Part shown: one piece after another, positions 35,850 through 48,648 of the stretch
How the letters are laid out: each line of letters opens with the position of its first letter
How positions within the stretch are numbered: the stretch's first letter is position 1
Assembly: GCA_945859605.1 (NCBI GenBank)
Contig: OX243815.1
Coordinates: 35,705,785 to 35,769,784 of the forward strand
Reading direction: 5' to 3'
Source: Lumbricus rubellus
Taxonomy: Eukaryota; Annelida; Clitellata; Crassiclitellata; Lumbricidae
DNA: 64,000 bases
The notes under the pieces: generated by a model
The model's database searches: none
What the model saw: only the letters and a program-made list of their open reading frames with translations
Told to the model about the DNA's origin: nothing
Position numbers and translations under genes: made by a program

Positions 35850-36235
35850 TTGCATCGTTCACTCTGCTCTTCAAGCAGACATGATCTTTTAGGTCCCCAT
35901 ACTAGAACAGCAATGACTGTGTTCCAGTCTCGGTGCTTTTCCTCAATTGGTCCCTCGCTTTTCAATGTGTTGTCTCCATCTTCTTCTTCTCTTTCGTCAG
36001 TTTCCTGATGATGACGCCCTTATGAAGTTTCTCCGCAGTGTTCTGTCCCTGACAGTTTCGCCCACCATGGTCAAGTTCATCTCCATCTTCTTGCTCTCAA
36101 AAGATTCTAGTTGATATAAATCTTTTCTTCTCATTTGCTTTTTCTTGAAAATCTATTCTTCTCTCTTGACATTGTGCACTTTGTGTGCCTCAGAGTGATT
36201 CACCATACTAGAGGTACTTTATAATTGTGTCAATG
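35850..36235 (+). pseudogene. LINE C-terminal fragment with tail
   Basis: Translation near 35870-35990 gives RHDLLGPHTRTAMTVFQSRC then FSSIGPSLFNVL, which follows the RxLxVPRTRxxxxGxRxFSxxxPxLWNxLP pattern of CR1/L2-like LINEs; frames then break. A tail with TAGAGGTACTTTATAATTG and a CAATACAAC end closes it. Confidence 0.6.
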
Positions 36236-38588
<2,353 letters not shown>

Positions 38589-39469
38589 TAGCTGCCTTCA
38601 AATTTGATGTTGAATCTTTGCGTCCTTGAAACCATTCAACTGAACTTAATATTTGTCAGGATTGTGTTCTTTACAAATCTGTAAAGCAGATGTTCTGTAA
38701 AACAACTCTAAACAAAGCCCTGGGTTTGTATGAACTTATTTTTGAGCAGTAGTAGCCCATCTAGTCTTGATGTTATAATCATTTAAAATTTAGGATCAGT
38801 CAATTATAATCTGGATTTATTTTCTTGCTCCACCTTCAATCCTTCATTGATTGAGACCATTGTACTCAGTGCCTTAACGTTCCTTTGCATAGATCTATGT
38901 AAACGACAGACCTGACTAATTCTGTCCTGTAACCTGATGTCTTGCCAGGCGGAATGCAAAATGCACTTCTTATTACTGATGCACAGAACAAGTCGTGTGC
39001 TGAGCAGATCTTAGTGTGGCTGAGCTTTCCTATCATTTTCCTGCACCATTAACAGCACCAGACTAGCAGTGCTTTGTGTGCTTTCTCACTTTGGTATCTG
39101 TTGGGTGCAGCCCTTCATGTCTGTCATCCCCTGTCGTGTGGAAACAGCAGATCTTCCCTCTGGAATACAACCATGATTCCTCGTCGATGGCCGTCATCAT
39201 GAATCGCCTGCACTTGACAGCGGCTGCTTAGTACTCTATGACCAATACTGGGATAAACGTCTAAGTGCGGGATTAAGACATGCTTTGTTTGCATTGTGCT
39301 TGCTTTGGTTGACGATGTAAAAGCCGTGTTTGTATTTCTCTAAGCGTATGTTGTATGTTGTATGCAATGTGTCCAAAATGCTCTCCTGTAATATAATCAA
39401 TCCTCATTGTAAGCCCGGTTCTGAATTTCTTCATGTGTTACAGAAATTCTGTCAACGTGTCTGTTACAA

Positions 39470-39780
39470 CATAATATGCTCCTAAGACTTCTCTACTTTC
39501 GCACATTTGCATTTCATAATATGCTCCTAAGACTTCTCCATTGTCGTCATTTGCATTTCATAATATGCTCCTAAGACTTCTCCATTGTCTTCATTTGCAT
39601 TTCATAATATGCTCCTACGACTTCTCCACTGTCTACATTTGCATTTCATAATATGCTCCTAAGACTTCTCCACTGTCTACATTTGCATTTCATAATATGC
39701 TCCTAAGACTTCTCCACTGTCTACATTTGCATTTCATAATATGCTCCTAAGACTTCTCCAATGTCATCATTTGCATTTCA
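39470..39780. repeat. ~45-bp minisatellite, 7 copies
   Basis: Unit CATAATATGCTCCTAAGACT plus TCTCCACTGTCTACATTTGCATTT, with small substitutions, ending at the last ATTTGCATTTCA. Confidence 0.93.
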
Positions 39781-40091
39781 CCATTCAGTGTTCAGGTCTG
39801 CTTGTTCTTTCTCATTGGTTTCTCTGTGGCATTCTCCCATTGCTGCCTCTGTCAAATTCTGTTTTCTCTCTTCATGCTGAACCATCTCACAATAATTTAA
39901 CACATCTTCTTCAATCAGTCAGTCCATGCATATTCGTCTTCTGCTCTCTTGCACAGTCTTTCTTCCTAGTTCAAAACTGAACTTCTTAAAAGCAGGTTTC
40001 TGACTGATTTCCTTTCTTTCACCACCTTGCAAAGAATCATTTTACCATTGGCTCCTCTGATTTGTTTCTCTTGAGGTGACACTTTATGGAA

Positions 40092-40330
40092 TTATTTTTA
40101 TTAATTGAGTTTTTATATAGTGCACCTTCGAAGTAATCTACTCAGAAGTGCCACAAGTCCAGCCATGGCTAAATAAGGCAGTTTTTAAGTTCGAAAGGAA
40201 AGTGGTGTTACCTTTATGCACCGTGCGAAACGCAATAGGAAGCCCATTCCAGGTTCTACGGCCAGCCACCGAGAAAGAACGCCACGACTCTTACTTAAAC
40301 TCTAGTTTTGTGATGGATTGAGGAGCTTAG
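40092..40330 (-). mobile_element. Retroelement 3' fragment (minus strand)
   Basis: On the minus strand it ends in CACTATATAAAAACTCAATT preceded by GAGTAGATTACTTCGAAGG; inner text GAATGGGCTTCC matches the fragment at 11105-11300, indicating one family with two copies in the same orientation. Confidence 0.6.
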
Positions 40331-40570
40331 TATCTGCCATCAAGAAGGACTACACCTTGTCAAAGGCAATAGACAACCGCTGCACAGACAAGTGGCAAGG
40401 TGGTGTTGTTAACATGAGCAATAGGATGTGATGAACTCCTTGCATGATCATACAGTTACATTCAGCTGCTGAGTAAGTTAGATAAATTTCTGAAATAATT
40501 TAAAAAAAAAATAGTAACCAAGTGTATACTCAGTTACTTAAATGTACAATCCTCTAAGTAAGTAAACATA

Positions 40571-41597
40571 CACTGTGTCCGGATGAAAAGTATACCCCAA
40601 GAAAAAGTGTCATAACTTTGTAAAAACAAATTAGCGTCTGCCTGAATTTTAATTGCATCAACAGTAGCCATATCTGCATCTTAATGTCGTTTGGAAATAA
40701 ATAAGTAAATAATAAATGCTGATGAGTATGTCAAGTTTATGAGCGTTTGAGATTCAGCACCGAAAAGGGGAACTTTCCAACATACAAGAGCCATAAGGAA
40801 GTGAAGTTCAGCTAAAGCCGGTGTTTAAAATGTCTTACTTTTTCACAGGCACGCGACCGTAGACGGGGACACCACTGTTTGATGGTAACAGCTGCGAGGA
40901 TATGAAGTCAGAAATCTGATGTCCCCGAGATAGCAGAACAAAGTTTTTACCATCGACGCTCCTGTCACATCCAGAATGATCGCGTTTAAGCGATGGATGG
41001 AACGCGCAAGAAACGCTTGCACCTGCTGAACGTCTCCTCAAAATCCATTTACACTTCTCGAAGTAATTAATGGACTTGGTCGTTGTGTCAAGGGTGCACT
41101 GATTTGATGTTCGTTGCGCCGGTGGCGACTGCGAAGGTGAATGGAGCGTATTATCCAATCTGTTGCGCACTCAGCATCAGCATGGTTCCTGACATTTAAG
41201 CAGGTTTCTGGGAGCACATGAGACTATAATTGCTGCGCTGTCCTGGGAGACACCCAACTTCATATCCCCACTGCTGTGGCTGCCCAACAGTTCAGACCTC
41301 AATCCAGTTGACTATCAAATCTGGATTGTACTGGAGGAGTGCGTTTATCGTTCTTGTATCCGTGACATCGATCACCTGAGTGCGCATCTGAATGAAGAGA
41401 GGCAGCTGTTTTGCCACGTGATCATCGACCAGACCATCAAACAGTGGTGTCCACGTCTACGGTTGTTTGTCAGTGAAAAAGTAGGACATTTTGGACACCA
41501 ACTGTAGCTGAACTTCACTTTCTTTCAGCTTTGCATGTTGGAAAGTTCTCCTTTCGGTACTGCATCTCAGACATTCATAAACTTGACATACTCACCA
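40571..41597 (+). mobile_element. mariner-type element, decayed, right end truncated
   Basis: Left end CACTGTGTCCGGATGAAAAG follows TA (40569-40570). The left inverted repeat is about 215 bp (to about 40785); only its inner 65 bp is present on the right (41533-41597), where a LINE fragment begins. Transposase remnants on the + strand include a TDLMFV...KVNGAYY block near 41100 and ETPNFISPLLWLPNSSDLNP near 41250 with IDHLSAHLNEE downstream, ending in a stop at about 41507. Several frames are broken. Confidence 0.8.
40960..41507 (+). pseudogene. mariner transposase remnant
   Basis: Transposases of this family cut and paste at TA sites with a DDD/E triad. Here the region before the third acidic residue (SDLNPVDY) and the C-terminal LRLFVSEKVGHFGHQL-stop are readable in one frame (41254-41507), while the upstream catalytic part is scrambled by frameshifts and probably lacks 300 or more bases. 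A shadow 111-codon minus-strand frame (40835-41170) is not a gene. Confidence 0.75.
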
Positions 41598-41860
41598 ACC
41601 TTTCCAAATAAAGGAGGATGGGGTGATGTGATAATGCTTGTGCATTCTGGTGGTGGCTCAGAAAAGTGAGTTTTGGATGAGTTGCAGACACTTAAGTTGT
41701 GTGCATTCAATTCTGATAAAAGGGAGTTGCAGTAGTCAAGCTTTGAGTGAACAATGGATGTAGTAGCAATGTTTTGTAGCAGTTTTGAAATCGAGCCCCG
41801 GGTTTTCTGTATCCTTTCTGCCAATTTTCTGTCAATTTTCTGTAAAGCACAATCAGTCAC
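41598..41860 (-). pseudogene. LINE reverse transcriptase fragment (minus strand)
   Basis: The minus strand gives IVHSKLDYCNSLLSELNAHN with KLLQNIATTS before it, the block after the palm domain in CR1/L2-like elements (S-KLDYCNSLL). It abuts the truncated mariner end at about 41597. Confidence 0.75.
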
Positions 41861-42440
41861 ATAGGGGCATATTGATTAGTAATGTTGGTTATTTGAAAAG
41901 AAAGTGAATTTTGTTTTGAGTAAAAGAGGACCTTCAATATGGTATGAAAAATGGATTTGTTCTAACTGGAGACAGCCAATCAAAGTTGTGAAAACTCACA
42001 AAACGTGACAATGCCAAGCAGCATTTTCACCATTACTAATTGTGTTAGGCTACCTATATGCTTAATTGTGGCTTGTGTAAGGTTTGTGCAGAGAATTTCT
42101 GACAGCAGAATTTTCTCCTGCGTCTTCACAAAAACTACGAATGTTCGCAGTGAAGCATTATACAGAACTCGATTTGCGGACAACAAGCTGAGACTGGTTT
42201 ATGGTTCTAGCGAGTTTCCAGCCATCTCACGCCTCCAAAGCCAAGGCAACCATTTTTGACACCACAGGCCACAGAAGCAATTGCTCTTGAAGCCGAGGGT
42301 TGCAACAATAAGCTCAAAAGCAGGGATTAAAATTAGTTGAAAATTATAATCTGTTATTAAAAGTTAGTATGTTATAATCATGATGAATGTGTCGTGGAAA
42401 TTGAATTTTATGTCACATTGTCAGAAAACAAGCTATGTTA
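41861..42440. other. Intronic, nothing firmly recognised
   Basis: An 84-codon + frame (42005-42259) has no known domain. Confidence 0.45.
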
Positions 42441-42800
42441 GGCCTAAAAAAATGTTGTGTTTCCGATAGCCCGACTCTTTTATTGCCGCGACTCAAATAA
42501 TTAAAAAAATTTTTTTTAAACATTTGTATTGACATAAAAGAAAATACATCAACAAAATGAAATTAATAGGACTATTTTCTAGAGCAGTTTTAGGTGCAGA
42601 CAGTCGGGAAATAGGCAGTTTATACTTGCTTAAAACACGTACTTTGTTGCAGCGTGTACCGTTGTGCAAAAAAGACTAGTGCGGTATACTTTTCGGACAG
42701 CCACTGCATACAAATATTTTCCCAAAATAAAAATATTTTCCGACCTACCTACCCAATTTTTTTTAGCTCTGTTACCGGAAACACAACATTTTTTTAGGCC
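42441..42800 (-). mobile_element. Harbinger-type MITE, copy 2 (360 bp, inverted)
   Basis: Ends GGCCTAAAAAAATGTTGTG and its complement, flanked by TTA on both sides (42438-42440 and 42801-42803). Internal text is the reverse complement of 7851-8253, e.g. CCGACCTACCTACCCAATTT. Confidence 0.88.
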
Positions 42801-43337
42801 TTATGAAATAATTGGCTGTGCATGTAGGCCAACCTAGGTGTGATTTTTTTCGTTTTCAATTTGTTTTGACATAAATGTCACTAGCTTGGGTGGTCCACTT
42901 AAAATCAGACCACGGGTCACATGCGGTTAAGCAGATTTACATACGATTCATTACTTCTTGACCAGAAAAGTTAGAGAAAAGAATTCAAATTTAAGAAGAT
43001 ACTATGATTAAAGAGGCTATCACTGGAGCCAATAGAAGATGGCTTCTTTATCAGGGAATGGACTATGGTATGAGCAGAAGGAGTTGGGAAGGATCACTCG
43101 TGTGGCAACAATGATATATCGATAATTGTCTGCATTTGCTGTGATAAATGAGGCTGAATGCAAACTAGTCGGGCAACATTAGTTGCAACATTTGTAGTTA
43201 TCTGGATAATTGTGATGTGAATAAATCCAAAAATAGAATAGAATAGAATAGAATGTGAAAGATGTTTTGCATTAGTGGTTCTGCCTAATGTATTTTGATC
43301 GATCTTGATTGCATTAGGTGCTCAGCTGTGTTGACTT
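42801..43337. other. Intronic, nothing recognised
   Basis: Only a short (AATAG)n at 43237-43254. Confidence 0.5.
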
Positions 43338-43735
43338 ATGTGTTTGTCATTTCGATTCAATGTTTTGCATTGCTGTTGTCATTTCGATTCAATGTTTTGC
43401 ATTGCTGTTGTCATTTCGATTCAATGTTTTGCATTGCTGTTGTCATTTCTATTCAATGTTTTGCATTGCTGTTGTCATTTCTATTCAATGTTTTGCATTG
43501 CTGTTGTCATTTCTATTCAATGTTTTGCATTGCTGTTGTCATTTCTATTCAATGTTTTGCATTGCTGTTGTCATTTCGATTCAATGTTTTGCATTGCTGT
43601 TGTCATTTCGATTCAATGTTTTGCATTGCTGTTGTCATTTCTATTCAATGTTTTGCATTGCTGTTGTCATTTCTATTCAATGTTTTGCATTGCTGTTGTC
43701 ATTTCTATTCAATGTTTTGCATTGCTGTTGTCATG
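43338..43735. repeat. 32-bp minisatellite, ~12 copies, next to exon 4
   Basis: Unit CATTTCTATTCAATGTTTTG plus CATTGCTGTTGT with one G/T variant position (TTCGATT or TTCTATT). It ends about 135 bp before exon 4. Open frames of 135-160 codons across it are periodic shadows. Confidence 0.95.
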
Positions 43736-43870
43736 TTTCTGCTGAAGTTGAAATGTCATCTGACCAATGATAATTAATGATCGACAAGATCCTTCAGACA
43801 ATACTCTGCAATTATCTGGTAAAATTTGAAAAAATAAACACACTTCTGAGAGATGTGTAACGTGTTTCAG

Positions 43871-44219
43871 GTAATTATTACGGAACGCCTAAGCCGCAGG
43901 TTGCTGTTCATCCAAGAGGAAAGCCTTACACAGGTCAGAGCAGGAGCAGCAGCAGTAGCAGTAGCAGTTGTCAAGTGGAACACATCGATGGAAGAGCATT
44001 GGAAGAGCGGAAAGAAGGAGACTGTCTTCCGATGTCAAGCATCAACCGCAGCAGCAGCAGCAGCAGTGGCACCACCATCATCACGCACGATGATGATGTG
44101 GACAATGCAGATCAATCATCATCTGCTGTTAATTCCTCTTCTCATAACCGACTGTCAGACGACTGGCAGGCGACGACCTCCTCCTCTGTTGGTAATGGAA
44201 TGACAGATATCAATGACAG
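43871..44219 (+). CDS. MAGI: MAGI exon 4: end of guanylate kinase-like domain and Ser-rich linker
   Basis: Acceptor GTGTTTCAG|GT. The split codon (G+GT) gives Gly200, then NYYGTPKP (201-208), the hallmark end of the MAGI guanylate kinase-like region. The rest, to residue 315 plus two bases, is a low-complexity linker with two Ser runs coded by AGC/AGT repeats (about 43945-43972 and 44049-44068) and an Asp-rich segment HDDDVDNAD. In vertebrate MAGI this linker leads to the first WW domain. I place the donor at CAG|GTATGG (44220); TTG|GTAATG at 44192 is an alternative. Read-through meets a stop at 44320-44322, so splicing must occur before it. Confidence 0.85.
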
Positions 44220-44295
44220 GTATGGTGCTATCCAGTCTTCTGGAAGCTTCTGTAGCACCACCCACTGCTTCTGTTTAAGGGAGGGCAATCATCTA

Positions 44296-44425
44296 AAGAC
44301 CTCATCGGAGGATCTCATCTGAGGACCTCATCTGAGGACCTCATCTGAGGACCTCATCTGAGGACCTCATCTGAGAACCTCATCTGAGGACCTCATCTGA
44401 GGACCCCATCTGAGGACCTCGTGTC
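44296..44425. repeat. 13-bp minisatellite (GAGGACCTCATCT)
   Basis: About nine copies starting about 80 bp after the exon 4 donor; the unit contains the near-palindrome GAGGACCTC. Confidence 0.92.
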
Positions 44426-45299
44426 AATCATAATCTCAACATATTACATTGATGAAAAAAGGTGAAGTTGCAGGAACAGATGTGCATTCAAAATAAAATC
44501 AGTTTGGCAAGTACGATAAGATCCTGTTCAAGGTTAAATCCAGGATTCCAGTGGGTAGACAATATACAGATGGCATTGGGGGACGTGGAGTAAAGAAGAG
44601 TTTACAGAAAGAGACGATATCAGGATTCGTTTTGTAGAAGAGGAATTGTCTTAATAATTGTCTTAAATCTGGTAGGAATTTATTTCAGCGCGGTGCAGCA
44701 AGAGAATTCTTGAGCTATAGTAGATTCTGAGGCTGTTATTAGTTATCATGAATTATCTTAATTTTATCAATTGCTTGTCTTATATCTGGAGTTTATTAAT
44801 TGCTGATATATGAATTTTAAAAAGTTTTTTAGGAGAATGTAAGTGTTGTGAATTCATCCAAGAGAGTTAACATCTCGTGTTGTATGGAACCTGACAGGTC
44901 ACACCACTATGTTCCTTTCTTGCTTAAAAACTGATTTATTTGCCCGTTGTTGGACTAGGTGCGCTTCTGAGTAGATTACCTTGAAGGTGCGCTATATAAA
45001 AAAAGTCAATATTGAAAATACCGCTCGTATGCTGCACTGTCTAGTGCACCTGGTGTTTTGACAGGGAACTGCTATGCAAAAATTAATGTCCAATTAGCTC
45101 AACCAGCAAGATATAAATGGCTTGTCAGTAATTATGGAGTACTCACTGACTGCAACTTGGAAATGTAAGTGGATCAGAGCCATGAAAATGTAGGTGGCTG
45201 AGCCAGGGAGGTCTCAATTATTTACTGTTTGTCTTAAATGAGCTATTTGAGGTAACAGGTTCTTACATGCTTTAGACTTACATTGTATGTTTATAAATA
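44426..45299. other. Intronic; one retroelement tail
   Basis: 44955-45010 carries GGTGCGCTTCTGAGTAGATT and GTGCGCTATATAAA, the 3'-tail grammar of the local retroelements. Nothing else recognised. Confidence 0.5.
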
Positions 45300-46083
45300 C
45301 ACGGTGTCCCGATGAAAAGTAGAACCCTACAAAAAGTGTCATAATTCATTCGGTCAAAACGTTTAGAATATGTCTGAAATTTTAAACACAGCAACAGTGA
45401 CCATATTGCTACCAAATCCTAAAGCCGATTAGAAATATTTGTGAGTTTGTCAAGTTTATGAGAGTTTAAAATGCAGAACTGAAAAATAGAACTTTCCAAC
45501 ATGTAAAAACTGACAGGAAGTGAAATTCAGCTATAATATTACTATTATGGTGTTCAAAATGTCCTTCTGTACACGACCGTAGACGTAGTAGTTGTCCCGG
45601 GAGACACTTGGCTTCATATCCCGTAGCTGTGGCTACCCAGCTGTTTAGATCTCAATCCGGAGTACCAGCTCCATTTACTGGAGGAGCGCATTTTTCGTTC
45701 ACGCGTATTCATGACATTGATAACCATAGGGCGTGTCTGATTGAAGAGTGGCAGATGTTTGACCAGGTGATCATCGACCGGACCTTCAAACAGTAGCATC
45801 TACGTCTATGGTCGTGTGTCCGTGAACAAGGAGGACATTATGAACACCATAAAATAGCAGAATTTCACTTTCTTTGAGCTTTTCCATGTTGGAAAGTTTT
45901 ATTTCTCAGTGCTTCATTTTAAACTCATAAACTTGACAAACTCACAAATATTTCTAATCGGCTTTAGGAATTGGTAGTAATTTGGTCACTGTTGTTGCGT
46001 CTAAAATTTCAGACAAATCCTAAAAGTTTTGACCAAATTATGACACTTTTTTGTAGGGTTCTACTTTTCATTGGGACACGGTG
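45300..46083 (+). mobile_element. mariner-type element with internal deletion (784 bp)
   Basis: Ends CACGGTGTCCCGATGAAAAG and its complement (one mismatch) are flanked by TA (45298-45299 and 46084-46085). Inverted repeats exceed 200 bp and share text with the element at 40571, e.g. GTCAAGTTTATGAG and AACTTTCCAACATG. The middle (about 45560-45860) is a broken transposase 3' part (GACACTTGGCTTCATATCCC onwards). Confidence 0.87.
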
Positions 46084-46984
46084 TAGTAGGAGGTAGTTTT
46101 AAAATATGTCAGCTTTGAAGAATGATTTTTTCCAAAGAAAGCGTTGATACTGGTTTGTCTATCTGCTGAATAAACCAGATGGCATTTTCTTTATAAAAAA
46201 GCAATGTTCTGTGTTCAGTCAGTTTTCCACATATCAGTTATGACTGTTTTTCATGTTGATTCTGTTCGCTGAATCATCCATACGAGTGTATTGCAGGTTG
46301 ATTCTGACAACAGGCATTGCTTGGCGCCCTATTAGGAGGCTGCTTAATTATACATAAGTCTGCATATATATATAAATTATATATATAATTGTATATACAC
46401 GTATATACATCAAGGTATATGACTATATATTCTATATGATCAGCAATATATATATATATATATATATATGTACTGTATAATGTATTCTGATACTTTCAAT
46501 ACCCTTCATTCTGTGACTATGCTTTTAGCTCATTGAGGTTTCTAGCTCCATTAATGAAGCTGTAAGTGGCTTGAATAATTCTAGTTGGCATCTTGATGAA
46601 GCCATTCTCACTGCACCCTGTCAGTCTTATCTAAACTTTTAGTGTTCTAAGTGTGTGTGCTTAATTGGCTGAAGCGTTGTTCGTGTGCAGAAGCAATGGA
46701 ACCACTGCCAAACTTAACTTGTCTACTAAATGACAGACTGTGTATGGCAGGCAGGCAGTCTCCTTATAGCCTATATTAGAAAGAAATTCAAATAATTGTC
46801 CCAGTTGTTGGTGAGAGAATTGGTTGCAGCGGTTGGTTCTGTGTTTCTTAAGAGGAGATGTTGACCAGGTAAGAACAACTCATGTAGCTAAGTATGCAAG
46901 GAATCCAATGGAAACACTTTGTCTAAACTAAGTGATTATAACCTACTGTAAGGAATCTTACATTACTGTTAGTCATCTTAGTTG
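46084..46984. other. Intronic; TA-rich stretch
   Basis: (TA)n-rich text at 46363-46470. No element boundary or gene. Confidence 0.5.
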
Positions 46985-47790
46985 TTATATATAATACTAG
47001 CTGAACCCGGCCACGCGTTGCTGTGGCTGAAAAGAGGCTTTCCCCCTTCCCCTCCCCCTCCTCCTCCCCCTCCACCTCCCCCTCCCCCTGCCCCTCCCCC
47101 TTCCCTTTCCCCTCCCCCTCCCCCTCCCACTCCTCCTCCCCTCCCACTCCCCCTCCTCCTCCCACTTTCCCTCCCCCTCCCCTCCCCCCTCCCCCTCCCC
47201 CTCCCCCTCCCCTCCCCCTCCCCATCCACTCCCCATCCCACTCCCCTCACCCTTCCCTCTCCTCCTCTCCCCCTCTCCATCCCACTCCCCTCACCCTTCC
47301 CTCTCCTCCTCTCCCCCTCTCCATCCCACTCCCCCTTCCCCTCCCTCTTCGTCCCCTCCCCTTCCTCCTCCCCCTTGACCTCGACCTCCCCTCCCCCTCC
47401 GCTCCCTCCCCACCGTCTTCGTCCCGCTCCCTCCGCTCCTTTCCTCCATCGCATCGTCCATTCCAAGCCCAAAGGCCGCTTTGGGAAAAGCTAGGCCTCT
47501 TTGGGCAATTAATCGTGTCTCGCTTATGACGTCACAGGCCTCGACCTCATTGATGTTTCGTCTGCTGTGTTTGGAGACGGCGTGGACGTGTTTAATTTGC
47601 AAATGGCGGGCGAACGGATTGCAAAGTTCACTTTTTGTGGAAACGGTTGCGTTTTTTCGGGTGAAAAATCTTAAGACACGGTGCTATTTGAATGGAAGGT
47701 TTTGGTAAATTTTCACAACAATCGGTGCGTAGCTTTCGGCGTGGTAATGCGACGAACTATTGGAAAGTTTCATTTTTATTTATATAGATG
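46985..47790. repeat. Interspersed repeat with ~380-bp polypyrimidine tract
   Basis: Begins ACTAGCTGAACCCGGCCACG and ends near TTTTTATTTATATAGATG, terminal texts I associate with a common invertebrate interspersed repeat, not named here. 47040-47425 is almost pure C/T (CCCCTC and CCCTTC units; a 53-bp block with CATCCCACTCCCCTCACCC is tandemly repeated near 47227 and 47279). It carries a TGACGTCA palindrome (47527-47534). Proline-rich open frames here are composition artefacts. Confidence 0.6.
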
Positions 47791-48648
47791 AACACGCATA
47801 AAACCTTAAAATAATTAGTTATATGCAACAAGCTGCATTCTGCAAGCCAGATGTTTAAAATAAACAAAAATTGATTGAGGAGTTGATTGATTGATTGCTC
47901 AGTCCACAAGAATTCAGTCAACTTCAGAGTGTTTGCAGTTAATTTTTTTGTGGTGTTTGCAGGTTTTATCTTAGGTTAGTGATATTGATATGAATATGTA
48001 ACAATTTACCAGAGTTTTTCTGCTGTATCACAGAAATTCAGATGGTTGAGAAATGTAAAACATTTTTCAATAAAGGGGAAATGCATGACTTCTGAAGCAC
48101 TTAAGACTCCTGTGTTGTGTCATGCTATCTTGAGTGCACCTCAAATACTGGAACAGCTGTAGCCAGTTTCTGGCAACAATTTATGTCTCATGTACAGACA
48201 AGAATTTCAGATTAAGAATTTTTAACTCTGCATTGACATTCCATTAAAACTTTGCAAGCTGTTTTTACAATGTTTGAGTCTTGTTACATGAGAATGTCCA
48301 CATGGTTTAGCTACAGAAGCTTACAACATGTTACCTATTGAATACTATCCAATCAGCCACTCACTGCTAATTGGAATACATTTTCTGATTTTAATTATGA
48401 GAAAACAGAAGAGCTGTGCACTGAAAGACACACACCATCTCTGATCAAGTCTCTAGTATTGAATGCGTTAAGAGCTGAACTCAGAGCAATGGTTTCTTGA
48501 AAACTTGGTTGAGCTGCTGATCCAATTAACTGCAGAGATATGACAGAAGGTCTTAATTTTGAAATTTTCTTGACACATTTTCACTTTCTTTTCTTATTAC
48601 ACCAACTATGAAAGATCATCTTACTATTAAATTAGTCATTAATCAAAT
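47791..48648. other. Nothing recognised
   Basis: AT-rich, no repeat or gene. Confidence 0.5.

Noticed and set aside
42005..42259. 84-codon + frame in intron 3
   Set aside because: No recognisable motif; between element fragments, probably chance.
43295..43777. 135-160-codon + frames over the CATTTCTATTCAATG repeat
   Set aside because: All three frames on the strand are open, which marks a 32-bp repeat without stops, not a protein.
46923..47529. Pro/Ser-rich and Gly/Arg-rich frames of 100-170 codons
   Set aside because: Produced by the polypyrimidine tract; composition artefact.
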